Source of the DNA: Enterovibrio paralichthyis
Lineage (GTDB): Bacteria > Pseudomonadota > Gammaproteobacteria > Enterobacterales > Vibrionaceae
Reading direction: 5' to 3'
NCBI RefSeq assembly: GCF_019209835.1
Contig: NZ_JAHUTS010000004.1
Coordinates: 1-64,000, forward strand
Length of the DNA stretch: 64,000 nucleotides
Below the pieces are notes generated by a model. The model was not told the DNA's origin. It made no database searches and was given only the letters and a program-made list of their open reading frames with translations. The position numbers and the translations under genes are program-made. This document shows, in pieces, positions 60,127 through 64,000 of this stretch. The number at the start of each line of letters is the position of its first letter. Position 1 is the first letter of the stretch.

Positions 60127-61596
60127 TTGCTGAAAAAGTTCACGATCAACCAACTGCTGTTTATCTCGCACCTGATCTTGGTAATGATCCTCGTTGCGGG
60201 TATGAGCGTTGCACGTTACCAGAGTGAATGGGACACCCGTGTCGCCCATGAAGTTGCGCTGGCAGAAAAATCGCTAACGCCCCTAATGACGGATATTTCT
60301 GCTGCCGTTGCCGGACGTAACTATGCTGCGCTATTGATGCCTTCCTTTCTCGAAACACTGAAAAACAACCGTCAGCTATTGTTCCTAGACATCCAAGGCG
60401 CGTCAGACTACAGCAGTCATGCAGTAGCAGTCCGCTATCTTCAGTCGCAGGGAGTAATATGGCGAACCGATGTGACTGCCGCGGAGATCCAGAAATTCAG
60501 CGATCATCAGGCGCAATTGACGGCGAGCCTGGAGACGGAGGTGAGTGATCCGGTTAAGCGCAAGAAGCTTATGTTTTTGCTCAATAAAACCAAGGGTGAA
60601 CTCCATGCGCTTGAAACGGGAAAAAAGCTGACGCAGTCGGTGGCGTTGCCGTGGTCATTGCCGGATGCGGTGCAAAAGTACAATCTCTTATCTCGTGACA
60701 GGGTAATGATCGTCCAGTTGCCGTTGTTGAACAAAAATGGCGGGGTGTTGAAGGCGGTGTTTGACGCAGCACCCTTATATTCACTGAAAGGGCAGATCTA
60801 CCGCACCATCTTTGTAGAGGGGTCCATTGCGCTGCTTGCTTCACTGCTGGTGATTGTGGCGGTCACACACTGGTTGGTATCGCCACTTCGGCGGCTGGCA
60901 AGTCGCATCAACCAGGATATTGAAGGATTGGATATTTCCGACTTGGAGGAGTTGAAGCGGCAGGACGAAATAGGCGTGCTGGCCCGTGGACTTCACTCTT
61001 TAACAGAGAAAACGCAGTCGCAGCTTAAGCTGTTGCGCCATCTTTCAGATACCGATGCACTGACAGGCTTGGCCGGGCGCCATAACTATGACCGCCGCGC
61101 AGGCGCCTTCTACCATACGGCGCGCATTATGTGTGCGAATTTCGGCCTGATAGCCTGCGATATCGACCATTTCAAGCAATATAACGACACCTTTGGTCAT
61201 GTCCGTGGCGATGAAGTGATAAAAAAAATCGCAGACGTATTGCGAAATACCACCCGCAAGAATGATCTTTGTTTCCGTATAGGCGGGGAGGAGTTTGTCG
61301 CCCTGGTGCACGTGGACGATATGGAGAGTCTTCAACGTATTACCGAGAGAATGCGTACTGGCGTGGAAGGGATGGGGATACCCCATGTCACTCAACACGG
61401 CGTGGTAACCATATCCATTGGGGCGGTGTTGATTGAGCCAAGCACATCCCATTGGCGCTATTCAGACCTGTTCAATCTTGCTGACGAACAACTCTATCTC
61501 GCCAAAGATAAAGGGCGTAACCGTGTTGAACTTGCCAGGGTTGAAGCGTCACGCAAAGCGCCAGAAAGAGAAGGAGACACGTCTGCCACGGGGTAA
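60127..61596 (+). CDS. Membrane diguanylate cyclase with periplasmic sensor domain
   Basis: About 489 residues from a TTG at 60127 with GTGGAG nine bases upstream (GTG at 60112 is an alternative). TM1 (INQLLFISHLILVMILVAGM), periplasmic sensor of about 200 residues, TM2 (EGSIALLASLLVIVAVTHWL), HAMP-like linker (SPLRRLASRINQDI), then GGDEF: CDIDHFKQYNDTFGHVRGDE, the inhibitory RKND site five residues before GGEEF, and active GGEEF. Makes c-di-GMP. Starts 21 bases after the haem protein stop, suggesting the two form a sensor pair. Confidence 0.9.
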   Translation: MLKKFTINQLLFISHLILVMILVAGMSVARYQSEWDTRVAHEVALAEKSLTPLMTDISAAVAGRNYAALLMPSFLETLKNNRQLLFLDIQGASDYSSHAVAVRYLQSQGVIWRTDVTAAEIQKFSDHQAQLTASLETEVSDPVKRKKLMFLLNKTKGELHALETGKKLTQSVALPWSLPDAVQKYNLLSRDRVMIVQLPLLNKNGGVLKAVFDAAPLYSLKGQIYRTIFVEGSIALLASLLVIVAVTHWLVSPLRRLASRINQDIEGLDISDLEELKRQDEIGVLARGLHSLTEKTQSQLKLLRHLSDTDALTGLAGRHNYDRRAGAFYHTARIMCANFGLIACDIDHFKQYNDTFGHVRGDEVIKKIADVLRNTTRKNDLCFRIGGEEFVALVHVDDMESLQRITERMRTGVEGMGIPHVTQHGVVTISIGAVLIEPSTSHWRYSDLFNLADEQLYLAKDKGRNRVELARVEASRKAPEREGDTSATG

Positions 61597-61804
61597 TCCG
61601 GCTGAACCTGGGCCTACCTATCGCAATCTAATTCCGCCAAAACCTGCGCAATTAGCTATACAGCCCCTCTTTTCTGAAATGCAGTTATCCATCTGTCTTG
61701 CTCTCAAATTGACACTGTTTTTTTGACGCTTTCGACGGTTAATTGACGTTCACTAACCGTTGAAAAAATAAATGGTTTTAACCGGAAATATGGGTTGGCA
61801 AATG

Positions 61805-61818
61805 TTGATCTACATCTC
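61805..61818. promoter_or_regulatory. FNR-like site before the chemoreceptor gene
   Basis: TTGATCTACATCTC matches eight of ten FNR consensus positions. A TATATA -10-like box at 61835-61840 would put the site near -35, not the ideal -41.5, so this is weak. The remaining 61597-61873 stretch shows no gene. Confidence 0.35.
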
Positions 61819-61873
61819 ATAATGCGCGCAATTTTATATACCCCATTTTCAACGTCATCAGGTTTTCTGCCAA

Positions 61874-63499
61874 ATGTCATTAAAGAACCTCTCTATCCGG
61901 TATCAAATTCTGATCCCCGTTTTTATTCTGGTATTGAGCACATTCGCTGTTCTTCTTTTCGCCAAGAGTGAAGTGGAGTCAACCGTTGTTTCTGTCAGCA
62001 ACACGGCGCGCCAGGCGGCGAGCGATAAAGATTTTGTGTCCAGACTGGCAGACATCTCCTGGGCGATGCGTGTCGAAGCTATTTACGGCATTTACGATGA
62101 AAAGCGCACTGCCGGTATGAGTGAGAGCGTTGAGAAGCTGGGAAGCGAAGCCATTGAAATTGCGCGCCAGATGGCGACAACACCCGTGCTGCGTGATGTT
62201 GCACGTAACGTTGAAAACAGTGTCAGCGACTATGTCCGCTACACCGAGACGCAGGCTGAGCCGACCATTCAGGCGTACTTCAAAAAAGAAATTGATGTAA
62301 ACCGCTACAACAGCATGGTGGCGGAATACCGTGACCTTGGCGCTGAAATGATGGATGAAATTTCCGCACTGTCTTCTTACATCAACCCTCTGGTTGAGCA
62401 GGATCTGGCAAAGTCCGATGAGAATGCCGACGAGATGATGTTGATGACCGGCGCAGTAATGACGTCAGCGCTGTTGATTGCGGCATTGTTTGGCTGGTGG
62501 CTGTCTGGCGTTATCGTGAAGCCGCTGGAAACATTGCAGGATGTGATGCGTCGTCTGGCAACCGGTGATCTGAATGTGAGAGCAGAAGACGAAGGCACCA
62601 ACGAGCTGGCACGTCTTGGCCGCGATACCAACCTGACCATTGAGCAACTGCGCCGTACCGTGAATTCGCTGGTGAGCATCAGTGATGAAGTGGCAGCCGC
62701 GTCGACAGAACTGGCGGCAGTAATGACCCAGTCTTCTGTGAATGCGCAGCAAGAGCAGGTGGAAATCGAGCAGGTTGCTTCGGCGGTCAACGAGCTTTCA
62801 AGCACAGCAAACAACGTTTCTGACAACGCGGTAAATGCTGACCATGCAGCACGCCAAACCGACGATCTGGCTGCACAAGGCCTGTCTATCTTCGAACAAA
62901 GCTCTCAAGCTGCGTTCCAGATGGCTGAGTCAATCGAGAACACGGCGAATGTTGTGACCACCCTGCGTGACCAGTCACAGCGCATCAGTCATGTGGTGGA
63001 AGTGATTCGCGGTATCTCTGAGCAAACAAACCTGCTGGCACTGAACGCCGCGATTGAGGCTGCACGTGCAGGCCATTCTGGCCGCGGTTTTGCTGTGGTA
63101 GCGGATGAAGTGCGTATGCTGGCGGCGCGTACTGAAGAGTCGACCAAAGAGATCCAGCAGATCATTGAAGAGCTGCAGGTTCAGGCTTCACAGGCCGGTG
63201 ACAGCATGGGTACCTGTATGGATGTTCTGGCTCGCACCCAGGAGCTGAGTGGACAGGCGAATGACGCCCTGAACGGCATCACTGAGTCTGTCGCGCAAAT
63301 CACCAATATGAACACCCTGGTGGCGACAGCGGCTGAGCAACAGTCTGCCGTGACGCAGGACATCAACCGTAACATCAACAACATGTCTGACATCATTACT
63401 CAGAACGTTACCGGTATCAGCCAGAGTGCACAGGCAAGTCAGGAACTGTCACAACTGGCGGAATCGCAAAAGCACGAATTGTCATTCTTCCGTGTTTAA
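61874..63499 (+). CDS. Methyl-accepting chemotaxis protein
   Basis: 541 residues. TM1 (YQILIPVFILVLSTFAVLLF), periplasmic helical sensor of about 155 residues, TM2 (TGAVMTSALLIAALFGWWLS), HAMP (VIVKPLETLQDVMRRLATGD) and the signalling hairpin with the invariant tip ISEQTNLLALNAAIEAARAG. No C-terminal CheR-binding pentapeptide. Ligand unknown. Terminated at 63537-63563. Confidence 0.95.
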   Translation: MSLKNLSIRYQILIPVFILVLSTFAVLLFAKSEVESTVVSVSNTARQAASDKDFVSRLADISWAMRVEAIYGIYDEKRTAGMSESVEKLGSEAIEIARQMATTPVLRDVARNVENSVSDYVRYTETQAEPTIQAYFKKEIDVNRYNSMVAEYRDLGAEMMDEISALSSYINPLVEQDLAKSDENADEMMLMTGAVMTSALLIAALFGWWLSGVIVKPLETLQDVMRRLATGDLNVRAEDEGTNELARLGRDTNLTIEQLRRTVNSLVSISDEVAAASTELAAVMTQSSVNAQQEQVEIEQVASAVNELSSTANNVSDNAVNADHAARQTDDLAAQGLSIFEQSSQAAFQMAESIENTANVVTTLRDQSQRISHVVEVIRGISEQTNLLALNAAIEAARAGHSGRGFAVVADEVRMLAARTEESTKEIQQIIEELQVQASQAGDSMGTCMDVLARTQELSGQANDALNGITESVAQITNMNTLVATAAEQQSAVTQDINRNINNMSDIITQNVTGISQSAQASQELSQLAESQKHELSFFRV

Positions 63500-63536
63500 G
63501 CCATTCTGAAGTTTCCCTTTGAGGGGAATACGCCGC

Positions 63537-63563
63537 AAAAAACCGCAGCAATGCGGTTTTTTT
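63537..63563 (+). terminator. Terminator of the chemoreceptor gene
   Basis: AAAAAACCGCA, loop GCAA, TGCGGTTTTTT. Beyond it, to 63813, is a 250-base promoter region with a partial CRP-like half site (TGTGACCTGTCGCAAA near 63691). Confidence 0.93.
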
Positions 63564-63813
63564 GTGCCTCATTTTTGCCCCGGTGACATTTGAGTTTCAT
63601 GACGCCAGTCAATGGCAGGTTATTAATTAATCGAATAATTTTCGTGATTGTATTTTTTGTGTAATTTCAATGTTACCGGCCGCATCTAAATGTGTGACCT
63701 GTCGCAAACAAGTCAATTTATCTCATGTTAGGGACGTATCTCGAAATGTAGAAGCACTGTTAATCTCTTGGCGCTCTCAATGTGAAGAGAACGTAGAAAA
63801 GGAGTGTTCAACG

Positions 63814-64000
63814 ATGAATGCGGAAACAAAAAAGATGTCCCTGACCTCCCGTGTCCTGCTTGGCATGGTGATGGGTATTGTGACCGGATTTGCAATTCGT
63901 TTTATGTTTGGCGAAGAGGGTTTCGTCAACGAATACATCGTCAATGGCCTGTTTGATGTTGGCGGCCAGATTTTCGTTGCCAGTTTGAAGATGCTGGTTG
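63814..64000 (+). CDS. Dicarboxylate/amino acid:cation symporter, N-terminal part (cut by window end)
   Basis: The first 62 residues are present. MSLTSRVLLGMVMGIVTGFA is the first helix of the DAACS (GltP/DctA/SstT-like) family, followed by DVGGQIFVASLKMLV, the conserved second-helix region. AAAAGGAGTG precedes the ATG. Substrate (glutamate, aspartate or C4-dicarboxylate) cannot be decided from this part. Confidence 0.82.
   Translation, partial: MNAETKKMSLTSRVLLGMVMGIVTGFAIRFMFGEEGFVNEYIVNGLFDVGGQIFVASLKMLV

Overview
The window reads as chromosomal DNA of a marine gammaproteobacterium of the Vibrionaceae. The evidence is the close likeness of YfbU, PflB, FocA, HdfR, QueC, TesB and YbaY to enterobacterial/vibrio proteins, the DUF3360 transporter beside pflB (a vibrio trait), the tandem tRNA-Tyr cluster and the E. 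coli-like order queC..decR-mdlA-mdlB..tesB-ybaY-ybaZ..ffs. A Grimontia/Enterovibrio/Photobacterium-type genome fits best (inference; glycine-betaine demethylation genes and roughly 50% G+C by eye). Most of the window is ordinary core chromosome.

Layout. 1-123: tail of an IS4-type transposase. 164-10071: yfbU, a CbiM-like permease, then an anaerobic block on the minus strand: pflA, a response regulator with an EAL domain, pflB, a DUF3360 transporter driven by a class II-type FNR promoter, and ycaO. 10291-16872: a TPR protein, an orphan family-5 binding protein resembling the vibrio chitooligosaccharide-binding protein, and a basic-amino-acid ABC transporter with an ERIC-like palindrome and a terminator between its binding protein and permeases. 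16974-17101: an 18-copy heptamer repeat ending in the xthA stop codon. 17100-20225: xthA, a lipoprotein, a glutathionyl-hydroquinone reductase and four tandem tRNA-Tyr genes. 20505-26676: an RND efflux pair, DUF1244, an MsrA-like protein, and a DUF2975/XRE pair. 26732-36739: the queC-to-ffs syntenic block, with a cysteine-degrading-type PLP enzyme divergent from decR.

36841-39815 is the clearest accessory stretch. Immediately after the 4.5S RNA lies a PvuRts1I/AbaSI-type modification-dependent endonuclease (predicted defence against phages with hydroxymethylated or glucosylated cytosine), then a palindromic repeat and a gene remnant, then a colicin E3-type 16S rRNA nuclease carried on an S-type pyocin domain with its small immunity gene.

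40152-45791 is a YejABEF-like peptide ABC transporter with split ATPases and unusual gene order. 46114-49525: focA (detached from pflB), a LysR regulator, a VOC protein and a NemA-like old yellow enzyme. 49576-54883: a 49-residue secreted peptide, gbcB/gbcA (glycine betaine demethylation), an unrecognised protein and a class V aminotransferase. 55062-57904: an ECF42-type sigma factor with DGPF/YCII, VOC and MAPEG genes. 58130-64000: a small membrane protein, hdfR, a periplasmic mono-haem c-type protein coupled to a membrane diguanylate cyclase, a chemoreceptor, and the start of a dicarboxylate/amino-acid:cation symporter cut by the window edge.

No CRISPR array, rRNA operon, prophage or integrase was seen. 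All family assignments are from reading the sequence and memory; no searches were run.
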